Positions 37,405 to 46,719 of a DNA stretch of 64,000 bases are shown piece by piece. The notes under the pieces were generated by a model. The model was given only the letters and a program-made list of their open reading frames with translations. It did no database searches and was not told the origin of the DNA. Each line of letters begins with the position of its first letter. Positions within the stretch are counted from its first letter, which is position 1. The stretch lies in contig NZ_CP086322.1 of the NCBI RefSeq assembly GCF_023277745.1, positions 2,294,001-2,358,000 of the forward strand, in the 5' to 3' direction. Made by a program: the position numbers and the translations under genes. The DNA is from Streptomyces halobius (GTDB lineage Bacteria > Actinomycetota > Actinomycetes > Streptomycetales > Streptomycetaceae).

Positions 37405-39738
37405 TCAAGCTTGCGGTGCTTTGCCCTGCTGGACGTCGACGATCGGCAGGAGGGTCGCGTTCGGCGGGACGTCGAACTGGCGGGGTGTTGGCCCGGCCGG
37501 GGTGGGGATGTCGGCGAGGCGTCCCAGGAGACGGTCGAGGGCTGCCTGGCCATCGTCGACGGCGGCCTGCTCGTCCTCGGACAGGGGGATCATCGCTCGC
37601 ATCTTCTGCAAGTTGCCTTTACCTTCGAGTAGTTGGGCCTTGCTGGAGTCCTTCGGGGTGTAGAAGTCGCAGCGTGCGCAGGCCATGCGGTGCGGGCATT
37701 GCTCGAAGAAGGTGTAGGTGCAGTAGCCATGCCCGAGGTCGTAGTGCTGCCAGGGTTCGCCGGCCGCGGCGGCGCCAGAGGTGACCGCGTCGCGGTCGAC
37801 CAGGACCTCGATCGTGCGAACGTTGCGGGAGAAGTACCCCGCGTCGTCGTAGGCCCGGGTCAGCGTCGTGGGGCTGATCTTCGCGTAGAACTGAGTGGAC
37901 TGCGGTGAGCTGTGTCCGAGCCAAGCCTGCAGCTCGAACAGCGTCATCGGCTCCTTCGCGTTGTAGAGCTGGCTGGCGATCGTGGAGCGGGCCCGGTGGC
38001 TGGTGATGTTCCCGCGAACGTCTGCTGCGGGGACGCCGGCCTTGCGGCAGAGCATCGGGATCACGGTGTTGTTGATGTAGACGGAGGAGACCTTCCGGGC
38101 CCGAAAGGCGAACAGGGGGTCCACGAGTTCACCGGTGCGGCGGTCGGTGAACTTCGGCTGGACGGGGCGGACGGCCTGCCAGGTATCGAGGGCCTGGCCC
38201 AGGATCGGATCGACCGGCTTGGTGAAGGCGGTGCCGGTCTTGTGGGTCGGCACGTCGAGCAGGCAGACCGCGTCACGGGCCAGAACCTGCTGCGAGTCGC
38301 CCGCGATCACGGTCCCGTCGTGCTCCCAGCGGATGCAGCCGGTCCGCAGCCGGGCTATCTCATCGCTCCTCTGCCCGGAGAACAGCCAGGTCAGCGTGAC
38401 CGCGCGGACCAGTTCCAGAGGGTAGAAGTTCCCGGCCTGGGTCTGCGGGAGGTCGTCCTCTGTGAGGTTCAGCCCAGCCCACATCAGCTTCGCCCATATG
38501 TCGTCCGCGATCACGCGCGGGTCCGGGCCAAGCAGGGCCGCGATGCTGCGCGGGGTGCCCAGTGCGCGCTGGGGATCGAAGCGCCTCGGTATCCACTCCC
38601 ATTCCTGGAGATCGCGGAAGAATGTACGGACTGCGGTGAGATGCCCCGCCTTGGACGGCGCCTCCAGCGGTTTGCCGAGGTGATCCTTTAGGCCAGCGGT
38701 GCGCTGGAGGTAGTCGCCGACCTTCATCCGGTCCACCGCGGCGACCCAGGTCGCGCAGGTCTTGCGGGTCCACTCGGCCGGATCGGCGGCCTCGGGGTGC
38801 TCGGCCTCGATCCACCGGCCGACCTTGAAGAGTGTCGCGCGCAGGCTCCCGCGGACCCGGGTCGTGAGCGTGGAGGTGTCGTACCAACGCTCCACCCACG
38901 TCGCCCAGGCCGGGGAGCCCCCGCTCGCCCGCGCCGAGTGGCGGCCCGTCATCCGCTGCGGCGGGTCGCAGAAGCCCAACTCGGCGACGGCCCGCTGCAT
39001 GGCATGCAGCGTGTTGCCCCGTGCCGCCGGCAGCAGGCGCTCGGCTCGGATCTGTTCGAAGAGATTCGTGGTCAAGTCCTCCAGGTGCGGGCTGCGGTTG
39101 AGGAGGAGGACCTGGCAGACCACCATCGGCAGTAGCTGGTCGTCCTCGCGGCCGAGCTGGTAGCCCCATCTGGCGAGGACCTTGCGGATCCGGCGGATCT
39201 CGCCGTCCACGCGGTCGCGGCCGAAGACGCGCCAGGCCAGCGCGAGACGTCCGAAGCTGCCCAGCTTGTAGAAGTCGGCGAAGCCGCCGAGCAGGAAGGC
39301 GTGCACGGCCAGTTGGGGACGCGCCGCCTCCTCCGCCCAGGCGGGAACGCTCGCGCGGAAACCCTGCAGATCCTTCCCGAGCAGATGGGCCCACTCCTCG
39401 CCGCTCCAGGCCCAGTAGGAGCGGCCGGTCTCCGCGCACCGCAGCAGGACCACCGCGGCGGCATCCAGACGTCCCCGCCGCCGGTGAGAGGTGGCCGGCT
39501 CGTGCAGTGCGGCGGCAACGTCGTCCAGGGGTCGCAGCAGCCGCCGAATCGCTTTCCAGCCCGGGGCGTCAGGATCGTGACGGGCCATCCGGCGCAGGTT
39601 GACCAGGCCCAGCTCCGCGATGGCCCGCTTCTCCGCAGGCCGCACCGCAGCCGCGGTGTCATAGCGGCCCGGGTCGATCGGCCATGCCCAGCGGTCGGCC
39701 AGATCCGGGTTCGTCGAGGGTGAGACGAGCGCGGTCAC
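37405..39738 (-). CDS. Tyrosine recombinase, large (TnpB-like of Tn554 family)
   Basis: 777 residues, GTG start overlapping the stop of the upstream recombinase (GTGA). The catalytic set is visible in the second half: Arg in SGQRSDEIARLR, Lys in HKTGTAF, HxxR in TSHRARSTIASQL, His in WLGHSSPQSTQ and Tyr in FYAKI. A Cys cluster near the C-terminus (CTYTFFEQCPHRMACARCDF) probably binds zinc. The length is above the usual 600-700 because of an extended N-terminal domain. It acts with the smaller recombinase in strand exchange. Confidence 0.85.
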   Translation of the reverse strand: MTALVSPSTNPDLADRWAWPIDPGRYDTAAAVRPAEKRAIAELGLVNLRRMARHDPDAPGWKAIRRLLRPLDDVAAALHEPATSHRRRGRLDAAAVVLLRCAETGRSYWAWSGEEWAHLLGKDLQGFRASVPAWAEEAARPQLAVHAFLLGGFADFYKLGSFGRLALAWRVFGRDRVDGEIRRIRKVLARWGYQLGREDDQLLPMVVCQVLLLNRSPHLEDLTTNLFEQIRAERLLPAARGNTLHAMQRAVAELGFCDPPQRMTGRHSARASGGSPAWATWVERWYDTSTLTTRVRGSLRATLFKVGRWIEAEHPEAADPAEWTRKTCATWVAAVDRMKVGDYLQRTAGLKDHLGKPLEAPSKAGHLTAVRTFFRDLQEWEWIPRRFDPQRALGTPRSIAALLGPDPRVIADDIWAKLMWAGLNLTEDDLPQTQAGNFYPLELVRAVTLTWLFSGQRSDEIARLRTGCIRWEHDGTVIAGDSQQVLARDAVCLLDVPTHKTGTAFTKPVDPILGQALDTWQAVRPVQPKFTDRRTGELVDPLFAFRARKVSSVYINNTVIPMLCRKAGVPAADVRGNITSHRARSTIASQLYNAKEPMTLFELQAWLGHSSPQSTQFYAKISPTTLTRAYDDAGYFSRNVRTIEVLVDRDAVTSGAAAAGEPWQHYDLGHGYCTYTFFEQCPHRMACARCDFYTPKDSSKAQLLEGKGNLQKMRAMIPLSEDEQAAVDDGQAALDRLLGRLADIPTPAGPTPRQFDVPPNATLLPIVDVQQGKAPQA

Positions 39739-40802
39739 CGGCCGGCCTCCCCAGCAGCGTCATCCCTGGTGAGTGCCTGGATGCGCCAGGCGTGGATGTG
39801 CTCCATGCCGCGGCTGAGCTTGTCGGCCAGATCGCGGCCGGACAGGTGGATGTACTGCAACGTGGAGTCGGTGTGCCGGTGCCCGGCGAACGAGGCAATG
39901 GCATGCACTTCCCAGCCCATCCGTGCCAGGTCCGTCAAGCACAAATGCCGGGTGGTATGCGTGGAAAACCGCTCAACCCCCGAGGCCAGCGCAATCCTGC
40001 GGATCACCTTCGACCACGTCCACAGACTGAGCGGCTGGGCGTGGTTGCGGCGCGACTCCGACAAGAACAGTGGCCCGCGGGCGCGGCTGATCGAGGCCCG
40101 GTGGGCGAGGTAGCCCGACAGCAGCACCCCGGTCGATGCCGAGTACGGCACCACCCGCTCCAGCCGGTTCTTCGTCGTCTCCGCCCGTATCCGCAGCGTG
40201 CGATGGGCCGGATCGAGATCATCGGTCCGAAGTGAGCAAAGCTCCTCGCGACGCAGAGCGGCGTCGTAGGCCAGGGCGAGCATCACACGGTTGCGGACCG
40301 GCTCGTGCCGGGCCACCTCCAGGATCTGCAGCCACTGCTCTTCGCCGGGAATCCACGGTAGCTTCGTCAACCGCGGCACCAGCCCGCGCTGCTGGCCGCC
40401 GCCTTGTCGGCCCGGGGTGTACCGACCACGACCGACAGGGTTGGACTCCCGCAGCCCCTCCTCCATGAGGAAGTCGTAGAACAGGCGCACCGGCACCAGC
40501 CGCTGCTGGATCGTCGCGTTCGCCAGCCCGGCCCCTGAGTCGATCGAGATCACGTTCACGCCCCAACGATGCGGCCGTGAGGTCAACTCGCGTACGTAGA
40601 TCGCGACATGGGCACGGTTCGCCGTGACCGGATCGACGTCCTCGCGCTCGCACATCAGCAGGTACTCGGCCAGCCCTCGGCCGTAGGCGTCAATCGTGCG
40701 CGGGGCACGTCCGAGGTCCGTCCAAATCGTCAGCCAGGCCGCCGCCTGCTCGTGCCGGCCGAGCACCGGCCACTTCTCCGTCAGCACCGTCGTGCCGCTC
40801 AA
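39735..40802 (-). CDS. Tyrosine recombinase, small (TnpA-like of Tn554 family)
   Basis: 355 residues from TTG 40802, preceded by GGGAG at good spacing; a TTG four codons upstream is possible. It has a SAM-like core-binding domain (residues 20-120) and a catalytic domain with Arg in ALRREELCSLR, HxxR in HTTRHLCLTDL, His in GHRHTDST and Tyr in LQYIHL. It is translationally coupled to the larger recombinase. Such pairs move as site-specific transposons without classical transposase. Confidence 0.85.
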   Translation of the reverse strand: MSGTTVLTEKWPVLGRHEQAAAWLTIWTDLGRAPRTIDAYGRGLAEYLLMCEREDVDPVTANRAHVAIYVRELTSRPHRWGVNVISIDSGAGLANATIQQRLVPVRLFYDFLMEEGLRESNPVGRGRYTPGRQGGGQQRGLVPRLTKLPWIPGEEQWLQILEVARHEPVRNRVMLALAYDAALRREELCSLRTDDLDPAHRTLRIRAETTKNRLERVVPYSASTGVLLSGYLAHRASISRARGPLFLSESRRNHAQPLSLWTWSKVIRRIALASGVERFSTHTTRHLCLTDLARMGWEVHAIASFAGHRHTDSTLQYIHLSGRDLADKLSRGMEHIHAWRIQALTRDDAAGEAGR

Positions 40803-40867
40803 GCCATCTCCCAAGTCCGTGGTTACGCCGGAGAGACATGATTACCCCGGCAGATTCCACGTAACTT

Positions 40868-40941
40868 TTAAAGTGATCAGGCGTCAAATGTACGGCCGAG
40901 CTGGGTTCGCACTTCTACGGAAACGCGTCCTCCTGGCCTGA
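40868..40941 (+). pseudogene. ISL3 transposase C-terminal end, right of the inserted element
   Basis: Reads KVIRRQMYGRAGFALLRKRV then LLA and stop, the normal C-terminus of an ISL3 transposase. It is continuous with the fragment ending at 37387. Confidence 0.8.
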
Positions 40942-41112
40942 TGTTGACCACAGCGTGTGACCATCACCCGGCTCGCAATCACCCACCCAAGGTGCCGCCC
41001 CCTCCTGACACGATGGGTGCGAGAGCGATGCACCCAAGGCCGTCGGGCCGCGCCCGGAGCCGAATGCAGTCAAGCCGCAGGGGCGGCTGCGCCGGATGCC
41101 GACCGCGCCCGC

Positions 41113-41275
41113 CGCGCAGTCCGGTGGGCATCTGCGTTTTCCGCATCTGAACGGTGAGCTGGTCTGCTTCGCCGCCGAGGACGAGCTTTGGGTGGCGCCG
41201 ATCGCTGCGGAGGGGCGAGGATCCCGGACGGGCCTGGCAGCTGACCATAGACAGCACCCGGGTCGGTCAAAAGGA
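41113..41275 (+). pseudogene. Fragment of an S41/tricorn-like protease N-terminus
   Basis: One frame reads GHLRFPHLNGELVCFAAEDE then LWVAPI; after a frame change it continues DPGRAWQLTIDSTRVG. This matches the first beta-propeller blade of Streptomyces tricorn-type proteases. Nothing of the catalytic part remains. The rest of 40942-41499 shows no other gene. Confidence 0.6.
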
Positions 41276-41499
41276 GTCTCGCCTGATGTGGGGCCACTGG
41301 GAGCCAACCCTCTCCCCGAACCCTCCCCAAAGCACGCGAGATCCACCGATCCCAATGACCTGACCTGCGGAAACACCAAACAGGCAGGTGGCGTTCTTGT
41401 CCGAACCTCTTTCGGGACGAAGAGGTAGCCGGCTCAAGTCCGCCCGCCATGACTGCCGGCTATCGGCCTCCCGACCCGCGTGAGTCTGGCGGCTCCCAG

Positions 41500-41643
41500 G
41501 CCGTGTTTGAGATGTACTCACAGCGCCTGCCGTATCAGGGCGAGTTGGCGGTGGGAGCTGCAACTGTGCCTGAAGCCGCTCCCACTGCGCCGTAAGATCG
41601 TCACGAGTCATCCCGAGATCGCTCAGCCGCCTTGATCAACATC
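41500..41643 (-). pseudogene. IS5-like left end and transposase start, outward facing
   Basis: Reading leftward from 41643: an end containing TTGATCAAGG and CGATCTCGGG, then ATG at 41611 with MTRDDLTAQWERLQAQL, the usual start of an IS5-type transposase (DLTDAQWxxL). The frame soon degenerates. The same end motif occurs in opposite orientation at 46112. Confidence 0.55.
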
Positions 41644-41677
41644 CTGCGCCATCGGGGATGGGCTCGCTGTGCGGCTG

Positions 41678-42886
41678 TCACCAGGCGACGGGGAGGCTCG
41701 CGGGTTTGATGAAGACGAGGTTGTCCTCCCAGGGGATCTCGCGTTCGGGGAGGGCGAGGAAGAGGGACGGGAAGCGGGTGAAGAGGGCCCGGTAGGCGGT
41801 CTGCAGGAAGAGGCGGGCCAGGGGGGCGCCGAGGCAGAAGTGGGGGCCGGCGCCGAAGGTGGCCGAGCCGTCGGTGGTGCGGTGGATGTTGAAGCGGAAG
41901 GGGTTGGGGTAGTGCGCGGGGTCGTGGGTGGCTCCGAGCATGGGGCAGCAGACGCCCTCGCCTTTGCGGATGGTGACGTCGTGCAGCGTGACGTCTGTGG
42001 TTGCGACCCGTGGCATTCCGAGTACGCCGTTGTGGTGGTAGCGCAGGATCTCTTCCACGGCTTTGGGCCACAGGTCCGGGGCCGTGATGCACTCCCGGAG
42101 TTGCCGGGGGTTGGTGAGGAGGGTGACGGTGCCGGTGCCGAATGAGGCGGTGAGTGGTTCGGATCCGGTGACGAACAGGTACGAGGTGGTGCCGATCAGT
42201 TCGTCTTCGCTGATGAGGCCGTCGTAGCGGGCCAGGATCAGTGCCCCGATGGGTTCGTTGGGGTCCGGGTGCCGTCGTTTGGTCTCGATGACTTCTTTGG
42301 TGAAGTCGGTGATGGCCGCGGTGGCCTCCGCGACTGCCTCTGCGGATGCGGCGAGGTGGGTCTGGGTGCGGAAGCAGCTGTGGTAGAGGCTGTGCAACTC
42401 GGATGGTACGGCGAGGATTTCACGGGCCACGTGCAGGGGGAGCGCGTCGGCGTAGGCGGGCATGAGGTCGGCCGGGTTGGGGCCGTGGGCCATGTCGTCG
42501 AGGAGCTGGGCCGCGTGTTGTTCGATCATCGGCCGGTGGTGTTCGACGGCGCTGCGGGTGTAGAAGCGGCTGATCACCTGGCGGACCCGGGTGTGGTCGG
42601 GTGGGTCGAGGTTGAATATCCCGCCCGGGACGGAGGTGAAGTCGTCGCCGACGAAGCGGGGTGCCCCGGGGTAGGTGAGGTTGCGGGAGAAGCGCGGGTC
42701 GGTGAGGACGTGCGTGATGTCGTCCTTGCGGGTGACCATCCATACGCGGTCGCCGCTGGGCAGCGCGACCGGGCACACCGGCTGTTTCTTGCGGGCCCAG
42801 GCCAGGACCGGTGGGGGCGTGCCGAGCTCACCCGGTGGGAAGGGGTAGCGCAGCGGTAGGCCGGGGTCGTCGGTGGGGTGCGTCAT
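41678..42886 (-). CDS. Cytochrome P450 of the cyclodipeptide cluster
   Basis: 402 residues from ATG 42886, preceded by GGAG. The heme-thiolate loop is FGAGPHFCLGAPLAR. The ExxR of helix K is EEILR. The I-helix reads FVTGSEPLTAS instead of the common AGxxT. It is the last gene of a minus-strand operon with a methyltransferase and a cyclodipeptide synthase, 20 bases after the ancestral synthase stop. By analogy with other such clusters it would oxidise or couple the diketopiperazine. Confidence 0.88.
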   Translation of the reverse strand: MTHPTDDPGLPLRYPFPPGELGTPPPVLAWARKKQPVCPVALPSGDRVWMVTRKDDITHVLTDPRFSRNLTYPGAPRFVGDDFTSVPGGIFNLDPPDHTRVRQVISRFYTRSAVEHHRPMIEQHAAQLLDDMAHGPNPADLMPAYADALPLHVAREILAVPSELHSLYHSCFRTQTHLAASAEAVAEATAAITDFTKEVIETKRRHPDPNEPIGALILARYDGLISEDELIGTTSYLFVTGSEPLTASFGTGTVTLLTNPRQLRECITAPDLWPKAVEEILRYHHNGVLGMPRVATTDVTLHDVTIRKGEGVCCPMLGATHDPAHYPNPFRFNIHRTTDGSATFGAGPHFCLGAPLARLFLQTAYRALFTRFPSLFLALPEREIPWEDNLVFIKPASLPVAW

Positions 42887-42906
42887 GTTTGGGGCTCCGT
42901 TCGCTG

Positions 42907-43589
42907 TCATGAGTGGCGGGCGGGTGAGGCGGCGGGCTGGGGTGCCTTCACCACGGCGTATCCCTGTCCGGGGGCGGGGCGGAGCCGGGTGGTCTTGCCG
43001 GTGATGAAGGGGGCGAGGAGATCCATGTCCCGGTGGATTCCGTTTCGAAGATCGCCGGTGCGTCGAGGACGAGGGGCAGTTCGGCGATGGCGTAGCTGAC
43101 GGCCTGGTCGATCTGCTGCTCGGTCGGCTCGTGCCCGGCGGCGTGCAGCACGGCCCCGCGGGCGGTGAGGCGGCATGCACGGCGCACCGCTTCATCGGTC
43201 CGGTAGGCATGACGCACGCGCTTCAACGTGTGCTGGTAGGCGGGGCGGTTGACCAGTTGTGTCCAGCTGTGGAAGCGGAGCTCCGGGTCGGTGATACCGG
43301 TGCGGCGCAGGGCGCGCTGGGCCGGGTTGCGCAGCTGACTGACGGCGCGCCGGGTGCGGTGGACCGCTTCGCGTGGTGGGAGGCCGGCCGCGGTCAGGGT
43401 GTGGGCGGCCTCGTATCCGGGGACGAAGACGTCCACGGCCGCGAAGTTCGCGCAGGCCCATTCCACCAGGGCCTCGACGGTGCGGGGTTTGTAGTAGCCG
43501 TTCCAGGGGCTGAGCCCGATCAGTACGTGCTCGGCGCGGTTGAGGATGTTCCGGCTGTCGTCGGTGCACGGCCGTATGAGGAACTCCAC
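42907..43589 (-). pseudogene. Cyclodipeptide synthase with disrupted C-terminus
   Basis: GTG start at 43589. The first 185 codons are a good CDPS: HVLIGLSPWNGYY carries the catalytic Ser and the Asn that marks the NYH subfamily, and SYAIAELPL supplies the Tyr and Glu equivalent to AlbC Tyr178/Glu182. After APAIFET the frame shifts. The expected end (NGIHRDMDLLAPFITG, PAPGQGYAVVKAPQP) is found one frame over and stops at 42907. The open frame instead ends at 42948 with an unrelated tail. The Tyr-His pair falls at the lesion. These enzymes use two aminoacyl-tRNAs. Confidence 0.8.
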
Positions 43590-43602
43590 GTCGGCGGTCC
43601 TT

Positions 43603-44383
43603 TCAGCGGGTACCGCTGCCGGGGGCGTCGTCCGGCCCCGCGATGGCGTCGATGATCAGCGCGTGCGGGCAGGAGAGGTAATTCGTCCAGTGGTCGTCCC
43701 CGAACCATCTGCGACCCGCCTCGGACACTTCGGGCCGGATCCAGTCGACCGTGGTGAACCCGGCGGTCCGCAGGGCCCGTTCATGGACGCGGGCCGACCA
43801 CCGGCGGGCGTCGACGTCGATCACGTGGTCGCCGACCCGCGCTGTCAGATGGACCGTGGCCCCTTCGCCGCCGGGCCGGTCCGTGGTGAGCGTCATGCCG
43901 TAGCTGCGGTACCAGTCGGGGTGGGTGGCGAAGTCGGGGTTGAGGGTCATCGCGACGAACCGCCCCCCGTGGGGACAGCGCCTGACGGGCCGTCGCGCAC
44001 ATCCCGGCGAGATCGTTCTCCGACGTCGCGTAGGGGAGTACGTAGACGGATGTCACCAGGTCGAAGGCGCCGGCGAGACCGTCGTCGAGGGAGCGCGTGG
44101 CGTTGTGGTGCACGTACGTGATGCCGTGTCGCTCCTGCTCCTCCTTGCGGCGGGCGTATTCGATCATGGACTGCGACGTATCCATGCCGACCACCCGCTT
44201 GGCACCCAAGGCACGGAAGCGCCGCGCATACAGGCCCGTACCGCAGCCGAGGTCGAGCACGGCAAGCCCCGTCAGACTGCCGATGGCCTTCAACAGGCTG
44301 TACGCCTCGACGTGCTCACGGAACGGCAACCGGTTCATGCTCTGCTCGTACGCGGCAACGATGGAATCGAACTGACTGTCCAA
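43603..44383 (-). pseudogene. SAM-dependent methyltransferase, one frameshift
   Basis: It starts at ATG 44383. Motif I is VLDLGCGTGLYARRF; GMDTSQSMIEYAR and FDLVTSVYVLPYA follow. Near 43970, in a run of G, the frame changes. The true continuation (GGRFVAMTLNPDFATHPDWY to the stop at 43603) is in the next frame. A one-base loss explains it. The combined protein has about 259 residues and is a class I methyltransferase. It is the first gene of the cyclodipeptide operon, 14 bases before the synthase. Confidence 0.8.
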
Positions 44384-44490
44384 GACGCTCTCCTGGTCAT
44401 TCGTCGGATGGAGCGATGCGCCACAGGTCCCTCCGTAGGGCCGGAAGGAACAGGCTCGCAGGACTCAGGAAAGCGTGATCCGTGCCGCGT

Positions 44491-44570
44491 CTCCACGGAC
44501 TCGAATGTGCCTAAGGCATGCCTTGCCCCGCTCCACGGACTCGGATGTGCCTAAGGCGTGCCTTGCCCCG
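44491..44570. repeat. Perfectly abutting 40-base direct repeat between divergent operons
   Basis: 44491-44530 and 44531-44570 are two copies of one 40-base unit with two A/G differences. Each contains an inner palindrome: AAGGCATGCCTT (44513-44524) and AAGGCGTGCCTT (44553-44564). The site lies 70 bases before the XRE-TPR regulator and 108 bases before the methyltransferase, so it is probably its operator. Confidence 0.75.
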
Positions 44571-44640
44571 CTCTGCTGGTGCGGGGACCCGAAAGAGCTC
44601 TCTACGATTCGGTTATCTTTCAATTACCCACGAGGGTGAT

Positions 44641-46035
44641 ATGTACCAGAGGCCAGGTAAATCCGGGATTGTGCGGCACCCGTTGAAGGCGGCACGGGAA
44701 TCGCTCGGCCTCTCCCAGACCGCGTACGCACGGCTGATCGCCAAAGCCCACAACGAACTCGGCTTTGGCCCCAAAATGGTCAAGACCCACTACACGGTCT
44801 TGCACTGGGAGTCCGGGCGGAACGAACCCGAGCCCAACACACAACTCGCCATCGCACACATCCACGGGGTGAACCTGGAGGACGTGCTGCGCCTCGGCTG
44901 GCCCCACTGGCTGCACCTGGCCACCGACGACGCCACACTGCTGAACCAGTCGTGGACCCCCCAGAGCGCCATCGATGCCCTGCACAGCACCGCGCGCCTC
45001 GCCGATACGAGACCCCGCTCCTACCTCGCCGTCACCGGCCCCGCCCTCGACTCCCAGATCAGGGCGACGCTTGCCGCCCTGGCCGACCCGCAGCCGCCAC
45101 CTTCCCGCGAGGGACGCCGCGTCACCCCCGACACGCTGACCCGTATCGAAGCCCGTATCGAAGCACTGGAACTGCAGGAGGCAAGGGCATTGACCACACC
45201 GATGGCCCTGTACTTCGCCACCCGCGCAGAACACCGGCTGCTCACCACACTCCTGACCAGCAGCGGCTACGACCACAAAGCCGGGGCCCGGCTGCTGCTC
45301 CTCGCCGCGCGCACCGCCGCGCTGTGCGCATGGCTCAGTGGGTGCCTGGGAGAGGACGCCAGGGCAGAACGGTACGCCCTGGCGGCGATCCGCGCCGCCA
45401 GCGTCGCAGGCGCGCGACGGCACGTTGCCGCGTATATGCCCGACCTGGCATTCCGTCATCTCGTAGCCGGCGACCCGAAGGACGTGTTGTCCTTGGTTCA
45501 TGCCACACGGGCGATCGTCCGGCACCCCTCGCCCGGCCTCGCGGTCACCCTGCACAGCAGGGAGGCCCAAGCCCTCGCCCGCCTCGGGGACATCACCGCC
45601 AGCACCCGGGCGCTGGATCGAGCCGTCAGCACACTGGTCACCGGGCCGACCGAGGTGGACCCTACGATCGACCCGCTTTCCATCAACGTCGACGAGGAAT
45701 GGCTTGACGTCTCCTCCGGGGCCGCCTGGCTTCATCTGGGCCGGCCCGAGAAGGCACTGCCGCACTTGACCACACTGCTCGACGACGGCCCCCCTTCGCG
45801 CCCGCCCACCCCTCCCTCCCCATGCGCAGCCAGCCGCCTCCTATATGTGGTCGACGCACAGCTGGCCCTCGGCGAACTCGACGCCGCCACCCACAGCGCC
45901 CACCGCGCCGCCGCCCTCGTCGGTAACCTGCCCCCTGACCTCGCCCACCAGTTCCGGCAACGATTCGCCCCCCACACCACCGAACCCGCCGTGCGAGACC
46001 TCATCGACACCCTGACCGAACACCCCACACACTGA
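44641..46035 (+). CDS. XRE-type regulator with TPR-like C-terminal domain
   Basis: 464 residues from ATG 44641, preceded by GAGGGTG. Residues 13-75 form a helix-turn-helix (LKAARESLGLSQTAYARLIA then HYTVLHWESGRNEPEP). Residues 190-460 consist of helical repeats of the TPR type often seen in Streptomyces pathway regulators. It is divergent from the cyclodipeptide operon with a tandem operator-like repeat between them, so it probably controls that operon and itself. Confidence 0.82.
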   Translation: MYQRPGKSGIVRHPLKAARESLGLSQTAYARLIAKAHNELGFGPKMVKTHYTVLHWESGRNEPEPNTQLAIAHIHGVNLEDVLRLGWPHWLHLATDDATLLNQSWTPQSAIDALHSTARLADTRPRSYLAVTGPALDSQIRATLAALADPQPPPSREGRRVTPDTLTRIEARIEALELQEARALTTPMALYFATRAEHRLLTTLLTSSGYDHKAGARLLLLAARTAALCAWLSGCLGEDARAERYALAAIRAASVAGARRHVAAYMPDLAFRHLVAGDPKDVLSLVHATRAIVRHPSPGLAVTLHSREAQALARLGDITASTRALDRAVSTLVTGPTEVDPTIDPLSINVDEEWLDVSSGAAWLHLGRPEKALPHLTTLLDDGPPSRPPTPPSPCAASRLLYVVDAQLALGELDAATHSAHRAAALVGNLPPDLAHQFRQRFAPHTTEPAVRDLIDTLTEHPTH

Positions 46036-46111
46036 CCCCGGCATGGAGAAATCCGCTCTCCACCCAGCCCACCCCACCCAGCCGGCGACACCATCGGCAA
46101 ACCGAAGGCGG

Positions 46112-46235
46112 CGCGAGGTGTTGATCAAGGTCTTGGAACGATCTCGGGTTGGCTCAGGCGAACTGACGGCAGCACAGCGAGAGCAGCTTAAGGTGCTGTT
46201 GCCACCGATGCCGCGGATCGGGCGCCCGCCCCGGA
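46112..46235 (+). pseudogene. IS5-like left end and transposase start, outward facing
   Basis: Contains TTGATCAAGG and CGATCTCGGG as at 41590-41643 but in the opposite direction, then a frame reading GELTAAQREQLKVLLPPMPR and IGRPPRTGR, the N-terminus of an IS5-family transposase. It decays after about 46240. 46240-46430 has nothing else recognisable. Confidence 0.6.
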
Positions 46236-46431
46236 CTGGCCGCAGCACCTACGCCCGTCTGTACGGCCACGCGGCCGCGCCCCAGCAGGCGGCCGGGCAT
46301 GAGCGCGTGGCCCGCCGTACGCGATACCCGGCGCGCGGCACCGTCTCCACCACCGCCGGCTCCCCGAGCCTTGACCGCAGCCGGCTGACCGAGATCCGTA
46401 CGGCATTGCCGCCGGCGCCCAGGTCCCCGCC

Positions 46432-46719
46432 TCACACCTGCGCCATCAGCTCCTCGGCGGACTCCTTGCCCGCGCCCTTGATCCGGCAGGGGTTCCGGCG
46501 GATCAGCTCGTCATCGGCCGCGATTTCCATGATGGCGCTCAGCAGCCGGTACGACTTGGCGACGGTGGTCGCGCCCTTCCTGGCGCTGCTGCGCCCGGAC
46601 AGCGTCTCCAGCCGCTCGACACGGTCTTGGTCGCGAAGGTCTCCGGCGAACGGCGGCGCAGACCCGTGGGGTTCACATAGCTCGCCGTCCAGCGCCCGGA
46701 CGCGGGCGAAGCGGCTCAC
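46432..46719 (-). pseudogene. Tyrosine integrase core-binding-domain fragment
   Basis: 95 codons containing TTVAKSYRLLSAIMEIAADD and ELIRRNPCRIKGAGKESAEE, the N-terminal SAM-like domain of an actinobacterial phage/ICE integrase. No catalytic domain follows. It overlaps the small XRE gene by four bases. This is a relic of an integrated element. Confidence 0.7.

Larger units (their letters stand above)
37386..40870 (-). mobile_element. Tn554-like element with two tyrosine recombinases
   Basis: The insertion splits an ISL3 transposase gene between Ile and Lys-Val codons, which dates it as later than the ISL3 copy. GTGGAATC (37390-37397) near the left end and GATTCCAC (40853-40860) near the right end are inverted. 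Inside are only two overlapping recombinase genes and no cargo. Exact ends are within a few bases of those given. Confidence 0.72.

Noticed and set aside
41418..41449. tRNA-like 3 prime end (GGCTCAAGTCC) as a possible attachment site
   Set aside because: The T-arm pairs over only about three bases and no anticodon arm or acceptor partner is visible. Not enough to call a tRNA or att site.
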